A stretch of DNA of 21,089 nucleotides, taken from Ramicandelaber brevisporus (taxonomy: Eukaryota; Kickxellomycota; Ramicandelaberales; Ramicandelaberaceae). The notes under the pieces are model-generated. The model was not told where the DNA came from and made no database searches. It worked only from the letters and a program-made list of their open reading frames with translations. Location of the stretch: the NCBI GenBank assembly GCA_025201865.1, contig MU602746.1, positions 4,356 through 25,444 of the forward strand. The letters are read 5' to 3'. Positions within the stretch are counted from its first letter, which is position 1, and each line of letters begins with the position of its first letter. Position numbers and translations under genes: made by a program. This document shows positions 1-9,621 of this stretch, one piece after another.

Positions 1-248
1 GGATGCGAAAAGAATGGCTTCGCCCGGGTTCGAACCGGGGACCGTCTGTGTGTTAGACAGACGTGATAACCGACTACACCACGAAACCGATCTGATCTGA
101 ACGAAATTTCAATCATCCGCGGCACATGTGACCACATTCCATGTAATCGGTTCCTTGATGAGTTGTGCCACAGTTCAGTGTGGTTTTGTTACACGCCATA
201 ATATCAGTCGATACGGTATGAGTGGCAATTTATTTAGAATGATATCGA
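1..248. repeat. Left arm of tRNA-Val inverted repeat
   Basis: Reverse complement of 20651-20898. Positions 1-192 match 20706-20898 with about 8 mismatches and one indel (roughly 95% by eye). Positions 193-248 match 20651-20705 more weakly (about 75%). The match reaches base 1, so the arm may extend beyond the window. It holds the tRNA-Val gene and about 160 bp of its 5' flank. Confidence 0.9.
15..88 (-). tRNA. tRNA-Val (AAC)
   Basis: Reverse-complement reading folds as a standard 74-nt cloverleaf. The acceptor GGTTTCG pairs with CGAAGCC and the discriminator is A. The anticodon stem TCTGT/ACAGA encloses the loop CTAACAC, giving anticodon AAC (Val). The T arm is CCCGG-TTCGAAC-CCGGG. A T4 run (AAAA on the plus strand at 8-11) directly downstream is a Pol III terminator. 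No intron is seen. The gene is identical over all 74 nt to the tRNA at 20811-20884 on the opposite strand. Confidence 0.96.
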
Positions 249-348
249 GAGTGATTTAAACTCAATATCGCGCTTATAGTGTCATGTTTGTTTTTAAAAG
301 GCTTAATATAAAGATGATTATGAAATCGAGTTTTAAGTAAAAGAGTAG

Positions 349-3216
349 TTACCAGCCAGAGCTACGAGTGCCAGGAGTGGCTGGTACACCAAAGCCGCGC
401 ATTGGAGTGCCACCACCGCGAATGGCAGCTGGAGTCTGTGGAATAGCACCAGTGTTGAGTCCGCGCAAACCAGATGGTTGTGGCTGGAGTCTTTGCTGAA
501 CTCCAACTGGAGTAGGGAGGAACTGACTGCTGCCAGATGGGGATGGCACGTTGGCAGTTGAGAACTGCTGAGCGCGACCCAGTGGCTGCTGTTGAGTATA
601 CAGCTGACGCTGTTGCTGCTGCTGTTGCTGCTGCTGTTGAGCATAGTTAATGGATGCAGCGTGAACCAGACGCTGGAAGTCACGGAACTGAGAGTCGAGC
701 AATGTGCATTCACTGTCAAGCTCCTCGAGGGCCGGAATGTGGGTGTTGAGAATCTGCAAAACATCGCCAAATGTTGACATGGTCGAAGCATCCATCATCT
801 TGCCAGAGCTCTGATCAGAGTCAGATGCAATACCACTGCTGCCAGCTGAGCGGCCGGATGGATCAATTGAGGCGACAACTGGGCCACCAGCAACTGTGTT
901 AACTTGATCAATCATACCGTTGAGCTGTTTGGCGAGGCGCTGCAATTCCTTCTCAATGGCTTCAGCGCCGAGATAGATTTGTTCACGAGACTCTTCGGGA
1001 GTTGGCATGCTGTTTGGATACATAATGCGCTGCTGTTGCTGCTGCCACAAACGGAGTCCATCCTGGTGTTGGGCGGCAGATACAAGAGACTCAACCTGGC
1101 GCTCAAATGCAGTCAATACGTTAGCCATCTCGGTTTGCTGAGCCTCAACATATGTGAGATTCTGCTCAAGCTGAGAGTAGCGCTGTTCGAGGCGAGTGGC
1201 ATCATCACGAAGTACAGCCAGCCGATCAGTGTTGCCACGCAGAGCATCATCCCAGTTTGAGAGCACTTTGGCGTGAGTGTGGAACTTGTTGATGTTATCT
1301 TGCAAATCAGAGCGCCAGCGGTCAAGAATCTCGTCCAAAGTAAGCGATTCAAGTGCGAGCATTGCCATATTGGCACGAGATTTGATTGCGTCATCAATTG
1401 GCTTCTCAGTAACCTTCGATGTAGCAGCCGCTGCAGTAGTAGTGGTGGCAGTGGTCGAGGAGGAGTCCTTATTAACAGTGGAGTCATCCTTCTTTGTAAC
1501 TGATGAGCCGATTGAACCAAATGGAATTGAAGAGCTGGCTGCAGCTTCTGATTTCTTTGCTGCATCAGTTGTAGACGTTGTGCCAAATGGAGCTGAGGTG
1601 AGTTTAGCATCTCCACCGCCGAGACCACCCAGACCGCCAAGACCACCGAGTGGCTTGCTGCCCAAAAGACCACCAGATAGCGCGCCAGTAGTCTTTGCCG
1701 GCTCAGCAGTAGTTGATGTGGATGCTGTCTCTGAAGTCTTTGCACCAAAGCCGAGACCAGATGGTTTGTTCAAACCACCAAACATGCTCGAGGAGGCAGT
1801 TGCCGTCGATGCAGCTGCACTTGCTGTCGTTGTAGTTTCCGCGGCAGCAGTTGTTGTTGTAGTAGTTGTAGGCTTACCAAACATGCTGCCACCAAGACCT
1901 GTACCAAGACCACCGCCCAGCCCACCGCCGAGACCAGTGCCAGGGAATGCACTAGCCGAAGAGGATGGGGCAGCAGCCGCCGTTGTGGATGCAGAGGAAG
2001 CCTCGGTTGCATCGTTGCTGGTTCCGGATGTGGCTCCCACTGAGCCAAATGGCTTTGCGGTGCTACCAAGGCCGCCACCCAATCCACCACCAAGACCGCC
2101 ACCAAGACCGCCACCAAGACCGCCACCAAGACCGCCGCTTCCAAGAATGCTTGAACCGGCTCCGATTCCAGGGAATGCAGGCTTTGGAGCCTCCTTATTA
2201 GCCTCAGTGGCCGCTGGAGCTTCGGTGGTTGCTGGCTTAGCACCAAAGAGTCCACCGCTACCGCCGCCGAGTCCACCGCCAAGCCCACCTCCCAGTCCAC
2301 CGCCGAGTCCACCGCCAATGCCAGGGAATGCGGGTTTCGGGGCTTCCTTGCTTGGTTCAGCAGCTGCAGGTGTCTCGCTAGCAGTCGGTTTCGAGCCAAA
2401 GAGTCCTCCACTGCCACCAAAAGAAGATGAACCACCGCCAAGTCCGCTGCTACCCAAACCAGAGCTGGCACCAATGCCGGGGAATGCTGGTTTGTTTGCA
2501 TCGGCTGATTCGCTAGTAGCCGGTTTTGCACCAAAGAGACCTCCACCGAATGCAGGCTTCGGTGCTTCAGCTGCAATTCCAGCGCTGCCCGCTAGAGTGC
2601 TTGCTGGTTGCTGAGATGGAGTTCCAAAGCCAGATGAAAGACCCAGTACACCAGCACCACCAGTGCCCGATGTGCCTGGGAACAATGATGCGGGCTGTTC
2701 TTTGTTGGCTTCGTTTGATGATGTCTCTGTTGCTGTGGATGAACCAAATGGCTTTATGCCGCCACTAAGTGTACTTGCACCAAACGTCGGCGTGCTTGAT
2801 ACACCAGAACCAGCACCAAACCCAGCAGATGTGCCAAGTCCACTGCCACCGCCTAGTCCGCTCGATGCTCCAAGGCCACCGCCCAGTCCACTTCCGCTGC
2901 CCAAACCGCTGCCAAATCCACTACCGCCTCCCAGTCCACTGGTGCCTCCGCCAAATGCGCTGGCACCGCCTAGACCACCGCCTAGACCACCGCCTAGACC
3001 GCTGCCAAAGCCGCTGGTGGAGCTTCCGCCGGCAGTACTGGCGCCGAAGCCAAGACCGCTGCCAGCCGCTGCACCGCTTCCAAAGCCGAGTCCGCCTGTG
3101 GTTGTTGTTGTTTGAGAGCCGAAGCCAAGCTTTGGAGGCTCGCTCTTTGCCTTGTCAGCATCAGACTGGCCAAAGCCTAACGAAGGGTTGCTGTTGCCTG
3201 AATTGAAGAAACTCAT
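349..3216 (-). CDS. NSP1: Nsp1/Nup62-type FG nucleoporin
   Basis: A 955-residue central-channel nucleoporin of the nuclear pore complex. The first ~600 residues are a low-complexity FG domain (GFG, LFG and FPGIG motifs in Gly/Leu/Ser/Thr-rich spacers, with long GLGG runs). The unit 'LFGAKP...EAPKPAFPGIG' recurs several times. Residues ~605-775 form the conserved coiled-coil C-terminal domain: 'LTLDEILDRWRSDL' followed by heptads and 'NWDDALRGNTDRLAVL', as in Nsp1/Nup62. A further helix (~833-866), a polyQ run and a Ser/Pro/Gly tail end the protein. In yeast and animals this family forms the Nsp1-Nup57-Nup49 trimer that makes the permeability barrier. ATG at 3216, stop TAA, one unbroken frame. 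It diverges from the RhoGEF gene at 3716. A possible poly(A) signal (AATAAA, minus, 234-229) lies inside the inverted repeat. Confidence 0.95.
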   Translation of the reverse strand: MSFFNSGNSNPSLGFGQSDADKAKSEPPKLGFGSQTTTTTGGLGFGSGAAAGSGLGFGASTAGGSSTSGFGSGLGGGLGGGLGGASAFGGGTSGLGGGSGFGSGLGSGSGLGGGLGASSGLGGGSGLGTSAGFGAGSGVSSTPTFGASTLSGGIKPFGSSTATETSSNEANKEQPASLFPGTSGTGGAGVLGLSSGFGTPSQQPASTLAGSAGIAAEAPKPAFGGGLFGAKPATSESADANKPAFPGIGASSGLGSSGLGGGSSSFGGSGGLFGSKPTASETPAAAEPSKEAPKPAFPGIGGGLGGGLGGGLGGGLGGGSGGLFGAKPATTEAPAATEANKEAPKPAFPGIGAGSSILGSGGLGGGLGGGLGGGLGGGLGGGLGSTAKPFGSVGATSGTSNDATEASSASTTAAAAPSSSASAFPGTGLGGGLGGGLGTGLGGSMFGKPTTTTTTTAAAETTTTASAAASTATASSSMFGGLNKPSGLGFGAKTSETASTSTTAEPAKTTGALSGGLLGSKPLGGLGGLGGLGGGDAKLTSAPFGTTSTTDAAKKSEAAASSSIPFGSIGSSVTKKDDSTVNKDSSSTTATTTTAAAATSKVTEKPIDDAIKSRANMAMLALESLTLDEILDRWRSDLQDNINKFHTHAKVLSNWDDALRGNTDRLAVLRDDATRLEQRYSQLEQNLTYVEAQQTEMANVLTAFERQVESLVSAAQHQDGLRLWQQQQQRIMYPNSMPTPEESREQIYLGAEAIEKELQRLAKQLNGMIDQVNTVAGGPVVASIDPSGRSAGSSGIASDSDQSSGKMMDASTMSTFGDVLQILNTHIPALEELDSECTLLDSQFRDFQRLVHAASINYAQQQQQQQQQQRQLYTQQQPLGRAQQFSTANVPSPSGSSQFLPTPVGVQQRLQPQPSGLRGLNTGAIPQTPAAIRGGGTPMRGFGVPATPGTRSSGW

Positions 3217-3715
3217 CAGAGCGTTTCAAACTGCGCTGCTGCTGTTAGTGCTGTTGCCGCGTGTTGCTGTTACTGTTGTGTGCTATTGTTGATGCTGAAC
3301 GCTTGTTTGAAGATCGATCTCGAAAGTAACAAAGGGCAGCAACTCAAGCACAACGCTTCCTTATTCCTTTTCTTTCTTTCTTTTTTTACGCGTGTTGTTG
3401 ACGATGACTTCGATCGAGAGTTTGTGTGCAAGTTTTTCTTTATTTTTTTTTTGAGTTGATTTGTGCAGTGTATCTCCTCTCCTTCTCTCTTCCACTCGCT
3501 CTCCTCCTCCTCCTCCCCAATTCAACACAACTCGATCCAAACTACTGGGACAATGAGACACATGGCAGTAGCGACATCTATAATATAGGCACGCATATCT
3601 CCACAGCATGATGGCACTCTGTGCTTTCTTCGCGTCTTTACCATGAAACCATTCCATAATAGACTCTGATTTCACTTTTATTCTTTTTTGTTTACACAAC
3701 ATCAATCTGAGCGAA
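3217..3715. promoter_or_regulatory. Divergent intergenic region between NSP1 and RhoGEF
   Basis: About 500 bp between two divergent start codons, so it must hold both promoters. The NSP1 side is rich in CTG/TTG triplets. The RhoGEF side carries a pyrimidine tract (about 3470-3525) typical of fungal promoters or leaders. No clear TATA box is seen. Short ORFs here are low-complexity and not supported. Confidence 0.6.
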
Positions 3716-6349
3716 ATGATATTTCCTTGGAGAAACAACGGCAGCAGCAATGGCAATGGCAATGGCAATGGCAGTCGTCGAGAAGACAAATCGAACAAAA
3801 TGACGATTGGTGGACCATTTGATGCCTATCTTGCCTCATCATCAGCTCAGCAGTATGAACAGAGCCAACAGTCCAGCCAGCGTTCAATTACACCATCTCA
3901 GGCATTCGCCAATCTTCAGTCAGCCATCAAAGAACTCATTTCATCAGAGGAAGCCTATGTCAACATTCTCAATGCTCTGATTCAGTATTTCATTGCGCCG
4001 CTCAATGTCAAAGAGCCTGTTGCTGATCCATACGCAGTAATGGCGCGTCGTGCCTCTTCATCTTCGTCCATTGGCTCATTCATGCCATCCTCGATGATGG
4101 CATCTCCAACGTCCAGCTTGCAGCCACCACCTTACTTTTACGCGTCATCTCCTCCACCTTCGCATCCACATCCACCTCCACCTCCATCTCAATCAGTACG
4201 CTTTAAAGTGTCGGCAGTTGATATTGATGCAATTTCACGCAATTTATCTGACATTTCATTTGTTCATTCAACGCTTCTCTCTCAGCTCATTGCAGCTACT
4301 AAAGTGTCATCTTTATCGTCTTCCCCTGCCTCAATTTTTACCTCAGCTACAACTGTATCAACTTCAACAGCTTCATCAATAGCAACAACAGCAAGTACGA
4401 ATCACTATGACATTCCGCCATGTCCTGTTGACACTGCCTATCGCATTGCATTATTATTTCGTGCCCACGTGACTAGCTTCGCAGCATACAATTCATACTG
4501 CTCTCATCATTCCACAGCTATGCGTACAATTGAGAAATTGCGATCAATCCATGGACGCGACTGGGCAACTTTTGAGAAACAATGTTTGATTAATATTAAC
4601 ACTGTTATTCCAATTAGTGGAGGCAGAAACAATAATAATGACAATGGAAGCGAATCAGCAAATAATTCATTGACATTGGAAGAGCTGCTGATTAGACCAG
4701 TGCAGCGTGCATGCCATTATCCACTACTGTTAAAGAGACTGCAGTATCATGCTCAGCAATGTTTATTATCTTTATCAAATGGAATCAGCTATAATACCAA
4801 TAATAATAATAGCAACAACAGTAAAAACAGCAAGAACAGCAACAACAATAACAACAATACAGCTAATCGTAATGTGAATAGAGCAGAGCAGGCAGTATCT
4901 CAATTGGATATTAGTGTATTGGCATTACTTCGTACAGTTGACTCCATTGAGCACGAGAGACGTAAATCTGATCTCGAAGAACAGTCTCGTCGCATTGCAG
5001 AATACATTCACAATGGTTCACAAAGCATCAACAATGGTGCGACATTCGATGGTTCATGGCTTAGTTCAGAGATTCGGCTGGTGGCGCCTTTAACTGTGGC
5101 TGTTCGCGATGGTGCTGCACTGCATGATATCAAGTGTGTTAGACGAAGAATTGTATCGCCGTGGATGCCAGCTAATCTATTGAAGGAATGTAGCGTCCCA
5201 CAAAGCAGCAACAGCTATGCGCACCATTTCAATCAGCAACAGAGTCAACAAGCAATTCGAAACAGTTTTGGTGGATTCAATTTTGGCACTCGTCAAAATA
5301 GAGATGATTATCCAAAAGGCTCATTATTTAAAATTGAGCCTGACGCCACTAGTTATTACGTTGGCGTTGCACTCTACTCTGGCTTCATTGCATTGTTGGC
5401 TGCCAAATCACAGACAGAATACGTGGTTTTGCTCACTATTCCATTGGCTGATGCATATATTGTTGATATTTGTCCACCAAAGCCACCATCCACTACAGCG
5501 GAGGCAACAGTCAATGCATCTAAGCTTGGTCAGCCGCACCGTCCGCAGTACGCCTGGCGGCTGTTTGTACCATCCAGCAATGCGTGTCTTGACTTTTGCA
5601 CAGAGAGCGACAACGAGAAGCAGCTTTGGATTAATGCCATTCAGGGTGAGATTAATAGCAGTATCAACCACTATTATCAGCATCAGCATCAACATCCAAA
5701 TCAACAACAACATCAGCATCAAACGTCATGTGCGTGTAAACTTGTCGGCCCTTCCACAGTATACACTTCGGTGAATCCGATTCCACTCAGTCAGCGCACC
5801 AGCATTGAGTCACTCTTTGAATCTACATCTACACTCGAATGCATGACTGCCCGCAAAATTGCTCGATTGCGTGTAACCTCTTCAGCCGCAACCACAGCCG
5901 CAGCAGCCGCAGCCGCAGCAACAGCAACAGCCAACTACCAGTCTGGTCGAAATAACGGCAGGATGGTTCCTGATGGGTTTATTCCAATTGCAGCCGCACC
6001 AGATAATAGTGATGACGATGATGATGGGTACAGGGCTTTATTACATCAAAATCACGTTATTCACTCTGAATTGATGTCACCGCCACCACCACCAGTTCGA
6101 AGTGTACTGTCTCAACAGCGCAGTACTTCACTGTGGTGGTTCAGAGACCAGCAACAGCCTCACCAGCCTCACCAGCCTCAGCAGCAGTATCAGCAGCAGT
6201 ATCAGCCAATGACTGGTCATCGAGGACACTCCATGCACTCATACTATCAACACTATGCAATCAACGAGGCGGATGAAGGCGCAGCATTGTACAGCGAATC
6301 GCCCAAGCCAGCCAAGCCACGAGTGTTGACTCGTAAACGGCACAAATAA
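3716..6349 (+). CDS. Dbl-family Rho guanine-nucleotide exchange factor (DH-PH)
   Basis: An 877-residue RhoGEF predicted to load Rho/Cdc42-type GTPases with GTP at the cell cortex. The DH domain begins at about residue 68 with 'AIKELISSEEAYVNIL' (conserved region 1) and holds the diagnostic CR3 helix 'LLIRPVQRACHYPLLLKRL' at ~324-342. Low-complexity inserts split the DH domain: Ser/Pro-rich ~103-160, Ser/Thr ~196-230, Asn-rich ~303-318 and ~355-385. A PH domain follows at ~533-645 ('KGSLFKIEPD' through 'QLWINAIQGEI'). The tail is disordered: His/Gln, poly-Ala, an acidic DDDDD patch, poly-Pro and Gln/Pro/His repeats. ATG at 3716, TAA stop; a second Met at residue 29 is an alternative start. The target GTPase cannot be told from sequence. 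Confidence 0.92.
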   Translation: MIFPWRNNGSSNGNGNGNGSRREDKSNKMTIGGPFDAYLASSSAQQYEQSQQSSQRSITPSQAFANLQSAIKELISSEEAYVNILNALIQYFIAPLNVKEPVADPYAVMARRASSSSSIGSFMPSSMMASPTSSLQPPPYFYASSPPPSHPHPPPPPSQSVRFKVSAVDIDAISRNLSDISFVHSTLLSQLIAATKVSSLSSSPASIFTSATTVSTSTASSIATTASTNHYDIPPCPVDTAYRIALLFRAHVTSFAAYNSYCSHHSTAMRTIEKLRSIHGRDWATFEKQCLININTVIPISGGRNNNNDNGSESANNSLTLEELLIRPVQRACHYPLLLKRLQYHAQQCLLSLSNGISYNTNNNNSNNSKNSKNSNNNNNNTANRNVNRAEQAVSQLDISVLALLRTVDSIEHERRKSDLEEQSRRIAEYIHNGSQSINNGATFDGSWLSSEIRLVAPLTVAVRDGAALHDIKCVRRRIVSPWMPANLLKECSVPQSSNSYAHHFNQQQSQQAIRNSFGGFNFGTRQNRDDYPKGSLFKIEPDATSYYVGVALYSGFIALLAAKSQTEYVVLLTIPLADAYIVDICPPKPPSTTAEATVNASKLGQPHRPQYAWRLFVPSSNACLDFCTESDNEKQLWINAIQGEINSSINHYYQHQHQHPNQQQHQHQTSCACKLVGPSTVYTSVNPIPLSQRTSIESLFESTSTLECMTARKIARLRVTSSAATTAAAAAAAATATANYQSGRNNGRMVPDGFIPIAAAPDNSDDDDDGYRALLHQNHVIHSELMSPPPPPVRSVLSQQRSTSLWWFRDQQQPHQPHQPQQQYQQQYQPMTGHRGHSMHSYYQHYAINEADEGAALYSESPKPAKPRVLTRKRHK

Positions 6350-6932
6350 TGATTTGTACGCATACCCTTTTGTCTTTATTTTGTTTTGTTTTTTTGAAAG
6401 AAAAGCATGGACATCCTTAAAGTAGTCATTTGATTACATTCGGGTTCAACATATTGCGCCACATTTCTCATGAGGCACTATTCTATTCCACCCCCTAGAT
6501 GTTCATTACGTGTTGGTTACACAGAGTGGAACGGGGAGGTGCCTGATCGGAGAGAAAAGGAGGGAGGGGGGAGAGATAAACGACCTCATGGTATCTCATT
6601 TGCTCGCAAGTCTGACATCATGACATCATCTCTCGCCAATAGGCTGTGATTCGCCACTCGCTCACTCGCTCGCTCACTCATTCATTCACTAACTAACTCT
6701 CTATGGCCGCAGCGGTAGCGTCGGTGATTTCGCTTTTCAGTTGATTTTTTGTTTATCTCTGACAAACACCCGCATTCAACCGCACACACTCTCATGCGTC
6801 GTCGTTCTATAAATTCCATGACCTGCTTGCAGATGTGTGTGAGGAAGTACAAGCCTCGTGCTCACATCTTCACTCGCCCATTCACCCACTCACCCACTCA
6901 CGCGTGCGCGCTCTCTCTCTCTCTCTCGTCCA

Positions 6933-6967
<35 letters not shown>

Positions 6968-7770
6968 ATTCATTCAGTTTCTCTGTGTTTCTCTGTGTTT
7001 CTGTTGCCTCTCTAACAGTATTCAACACACCTTGTCGCACTCTAGTTCTCTGTGTTCGTGTTATTGTAATCGCGCGTTCACCTGCAACTCACACACGTAC
7101 TCTAACTTTGAACGGGCACTTGTCAGCTTTTCTTGCCCGCATTCTCTCTTGTAACACCACAATTAATTCTTTGACAGTGAACGTAGAACAGCAAGTCTCT
7201 TCTGCAAGTGTAGTCAGCCGCATCCAAGTGTGCCTCCCTTTTCTTTACTTCTGCTTCCACCTCTGCCTCTGATTTTGTTGTTTCTGTTTCTGTTTTTGCT
7301 TTTTGCCTTTACAAAGCACAAAGCACACACACACGCACAAAGAGACGCACAGTCAAGTTTACATCGGAGTCATCCATCGCGCGTGGTTGGTGCTACTGCT
7401 ACTGCGCCTCCTCCTTTAAACTCTACCCAGTTCTGTCCAACCCTCCCTTTTTCTTTTCTTTTCTTTTTCTTTTTGTAAAAAAAGTATAAAGAGAAGTACA
7501 CCCGCCAGCACGCGCAACAACCTGTCCGTTTGCCTACCACCCACACATTCACTCGCTCACTCACTCGCGAACGAACCAATACTAACCTCACTATCACGCC
7601 ATCCACTCTTTCATCCACTCCACACTCACCCACGCACTCACTTTGTAGTTCTGAGACCTTTGTAGTATTAACTCGCCAACAACCTTGTACCAACCAGTGT
7701 CTTTCTTTACTTGTTTCACTATATTACTTTATATATATATTTTACCAATTGTTGACGCATACTAGTAACA
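6350..7770. other. 1.4 kb gene-poor, pyrimidine-rich leader/promoter region
   Basis: No convincing coding ORF. The first ~350 bp are RhoGEF 3' sequence plus a purine-rich patch (6550-6580). From about 6650 the plus strand becomes strongly C/T-rich, with CTCACT/ACTCGC repeats, a (CT)n microsatellite (6911-6966) and T/C tracts to 7470. An A/T stretch with TATATATATATTTT (about 7730-7743) precedes the small ORF at 7771. Long pyrimidine-rich plus-strand DNA suggests a promoter or 5' leader for that ORF. Translated products in this stretch are Ser/Leu/Thr repeats and were discarded. Confidence 0.5.
6911..6966. repeat. (CT)n microsatellite
   Basis: Two CT-dinucleotide runs (6911-6927 and 6936-6966) separated by a short interruption, inside a wider CACT-rich block. 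Confidence 0.9.
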
Positions 7771-7890
7771 ATGTGCAAGTTCGAGTACGGCTGCGGTTGT
7801 CAATATATGGTCACTTGCTTTTGTGAACGAGTAAAGAGGCACTACCAAGTCTGCGGCGATCCAAGATGCCCTAACAAAGCCTACTGGTGA
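7771..7890 (+). CDS. 39-residue Cys-rich microprotein (putative)
   Basis: Short ORF with ATG at 7771 and TGA at 7888-7890. It encodes 39 residues with seven cysteines (positions 2, 8, 10, 16, 18, 28, 33). Two are C-x-C pairs spaced six residues apart, followed by a C-x4-C, with His24 between. The composition (YGCGCQY, CFCERVKRHY, CGDPRCP) differs sharply from the surrounding repeat DNA, and such Cys density is unlikely by chance. It could bind zinc or another metal, or be disulfide-bonded. No signal peptide is present, so a cytosolic or nuclear metal-binding role is more likely than secretion. GTGAGC at 7887 could be a splice donor paired with TATAG at 8031-8033; that splicing would create TGA after Tyr38, so the protein is nearly the same either way. 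No family was recognised. Confidence 0.5.
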   Translation: MCKFEYGCGCQYMVTCFCERVKRHYQVCGDPRCPNKAYW

Positions 7891-8083
7891 GCTTATTAAA
7901 CGCACTCGCACCTCTCCGTTCATATTCGTTCCTCCCTCCTCTCATAATATACACTCTATGATTTACATTACCACTTTACTATTTATTGATCATTATGTTC
8001 TTATTTTTAAATGTCGAATTTGCACCTGTATAGAAGAGAAACGGAAGAAAAGGAACAAACCAAGTAAGAATGGCAAAAGAAGT

Positions 8084-8156
8084 TGGAGGAGCAGGGTATC
8101 GATCCCTGTACCTCTCGCATGCTAAGCGAGCGCTCTACCATTTGAGCTACACCCCC
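8084..8156 (-). tRNA. tRNA-Ala (AGC)
   Basis: Reverse complement gives a 73-nt cloverleaf. The acceptor GGGGGTG pairs with CTCCTCC and includes the G3-U70 pair that is the alanine identity element. The D arm is AGCTC...GAGC. The anticodon stem CTCGC/GCGAG encloses TTAGCAT, giving AGC. The T arm is CAGGG-ATCGATA-CCCTG. Discriminator is A. A T4 terminator lies just downstream (AAAA on plus at 8075-8078). No intron. Confidence 0.95.
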
Positions 8157-8406
8157 AGCTATATTTAATTTTCATTCTTTACAACTCAACGTAGATAACT
8201 AGCAACAATCGATAGCTCAAGTCCTCCATCTCTGAACGTGTGTCTGGCTGCGCATCCTGTTCATTCTTGTGGGTTAGCCGATTGATTAAACTATAAACAG
8301 ATACGACACGAACTCTCACCTCCAAGCAAGCCAGCTGTTTTATTTTCAAGTCAGAATACAGTTGCACTTCCGTTTACTCTTCAGAATCAAAACAAAACAG
8401 CAAGAG

Positions 8407-9342
8407 ATGACAAGCAGACGACCTCGATCAACTCGCCGCCCGTACGACTACGGCGGATCAGATCAGTACAGCTACCACCCGCAGCCTGTGCCCTCGTCAT
8501 ATTATACCCCCGATCTCCAAACCCAAATCAGCAGCTACGCCTATCCAGCCGCGTTCCAGGCTCATCCATATGCAGCGACAACAATTGCGACCGAAAAGCA
8601 ACGGCAGCGACCGCCTCCAAACACAACACCGAACCGTACAGTGTACGCTCAGAACTTGAACGAGACAGTCAAGTCGGATGTCATGTCCAACCTGTTGCGC
8701 GCTGTCTTTGAGGAATGTGGCGAGGTTATTCAGGTTAACGTGTCAAACAAGACAATGAGACGGCGCGGGCAAGCGTGGATTGTCTTTAGAGACATTGAGG
8801 CTGCGGCTGCGGCGATAAGCGAACTAAACGGCTTCACTGTGCTTGGGAGACAACTTTATCTGCAATTTGCAAATGAACCCAGTGTAGTTTCAATCGATGG
8901 AGATGAAGCAACTGTTGATGAGTTTAGGAGGAGTAGACGGGATGCAAAATTAGAGCGAAGAAAAGCAAAGCAGCAGTACAAGGAAGAGCTTGCAGAGTTG
9001 GAAATTGCAGAGGCAAAGAAGGCTGAAGAGGAGGCTGCTCAGGCTGCGGCAGCCGCAGCGGCGTATATTCCGCCACACGAGCTGAACAAGACGCTGTTTG
9101 TGCAGAACATTCCAACAAAGCTAGCTGGTGGTGGTGGTGCGGACACAGTGCTGCAATCAATATTTGGAGAGTTTAGTGGGTTGGTGGAAGTGCGACTCAT
9201 TCCGTTCAGACCGGATATTGCATTTGTGGAATACACAGACGAGCAATTGGCGTATGCAGCGCTCTTGAAGCTTAATGGAACTTCAATTACTGACACAGAA
9301 GATGTTGAACACAAGCTCAAAGTAGAGTTTGCGAAAAAGTAA
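8407..9342 (+). CDS. U1A/U2B''-type spliceosomal RRM protein
   Basis: A 311-residue protein with two RNA-recognition motifs in the U1A/U2B'' (SNF) arrangement; in other eukaryotes these bind U1 or U2 snRNA stem-loops in the nucleus. RRM1 is at ~77-155 with RNP2 'TVYAQNL' and RNP1 'RGQAWIVF'. A charged Lys/Glu/Ala-rich helical linker spans ~170-218. RRM2 is at ~228-309 with RNP2 'TLFVQNI', then 'EVRLIPFRPDIAFVEYT' and a terminal 'VEFAKK', very close to the U1A ending. A Tyr/Gln/Pro-rich extension of about 76 residues precedes RRM1. I chose ATG 8407; the frame is open from 8362 but lacks an earlier ATG. A poly(A) signal AATAAA is at 9399-9404, 57 nt past the TAA stop. U1A versus U2B'' cannot be decided here. 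Confidence 0.93.
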   Translation: MTSRRPRSTRRPYDYGGSDQYSYHPQPVPSSYYTPDLQTQISSYAYPAAFQAHPYAATTIATEKQRQRPPPNTTPNRTVYAQNLNETVKSDVMSNLLRAVFEECGEVIQVNVSNKTMRRRGQAWIVFRDIEAAAAAISELNGFTVLGRQLYLQFANEPSVVSIDGDEATVDEFRRSRRDAKLERRKAKQQYKEELAELEIAEAKKAEEEAAQAAAAAAAYIPPHELNKTLFVQNIPTKLAGGGGADTVLQSIFGEFSGLVEVRLIPFRPDIAFVEYTDEQLAYAALLKLNGTSITDTEDVEHKLKVEFAKK

Positions 9343-9621
9343 ACAGTTGCAGTATCTATGAAGAAGTAAAAGTATTAAACTAGCTATCCTTGTTTTATAA
9401 TAAAAGTAAAAAACTAGAGCATTGAATGAGCGACATTATAGGAATACGAAACTCGAAATGAAATAAAATTGTGATAATATACGACGAAAGGGAGGAGGAG
9501 GAGGAGGAGGAGGAGGAAGGCGGGAGTTAGAGAAGAAGAAAAAAGCGCATGCAGACGGAAACGAATCGATAGTCTATAGTGAGTAAAAATGATGATAATA
9601 GTGAGGATTGAAAGGTTATGA
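9343..9621. other. Convergent 3' intergenic region
   Basis: 280 bp between the convergent stop codons of the RRM gene and the zinc-finger gene. It holds the RRM poly(A) signal (9399-9404) and a (GGA)n run at about 9491-9517. No gene seen. Confidence 0.7.

Noticed and set aside
1277-2614. 445-codon plus-strand ORF rich in Pro-Arg-Pro repeats
   Set aside because: Antisense shadow of the Gly-Leu-rich NSP1 repeats; no domain and no ATG-supported gene structure.
5217-5774. 185-codon plus-strand ORF
   Set aside because: Out-of-frame shadow within the RhoGEF gene, which has the DH and PH motifs in its own frame.
6650-7690. CTCACT/ACTCGC repeats resembling an array
   Set aside because: Irregular short microsatellite units without uniform repeats and spacers; not a CRISPR, and the organism is eukaryotic.
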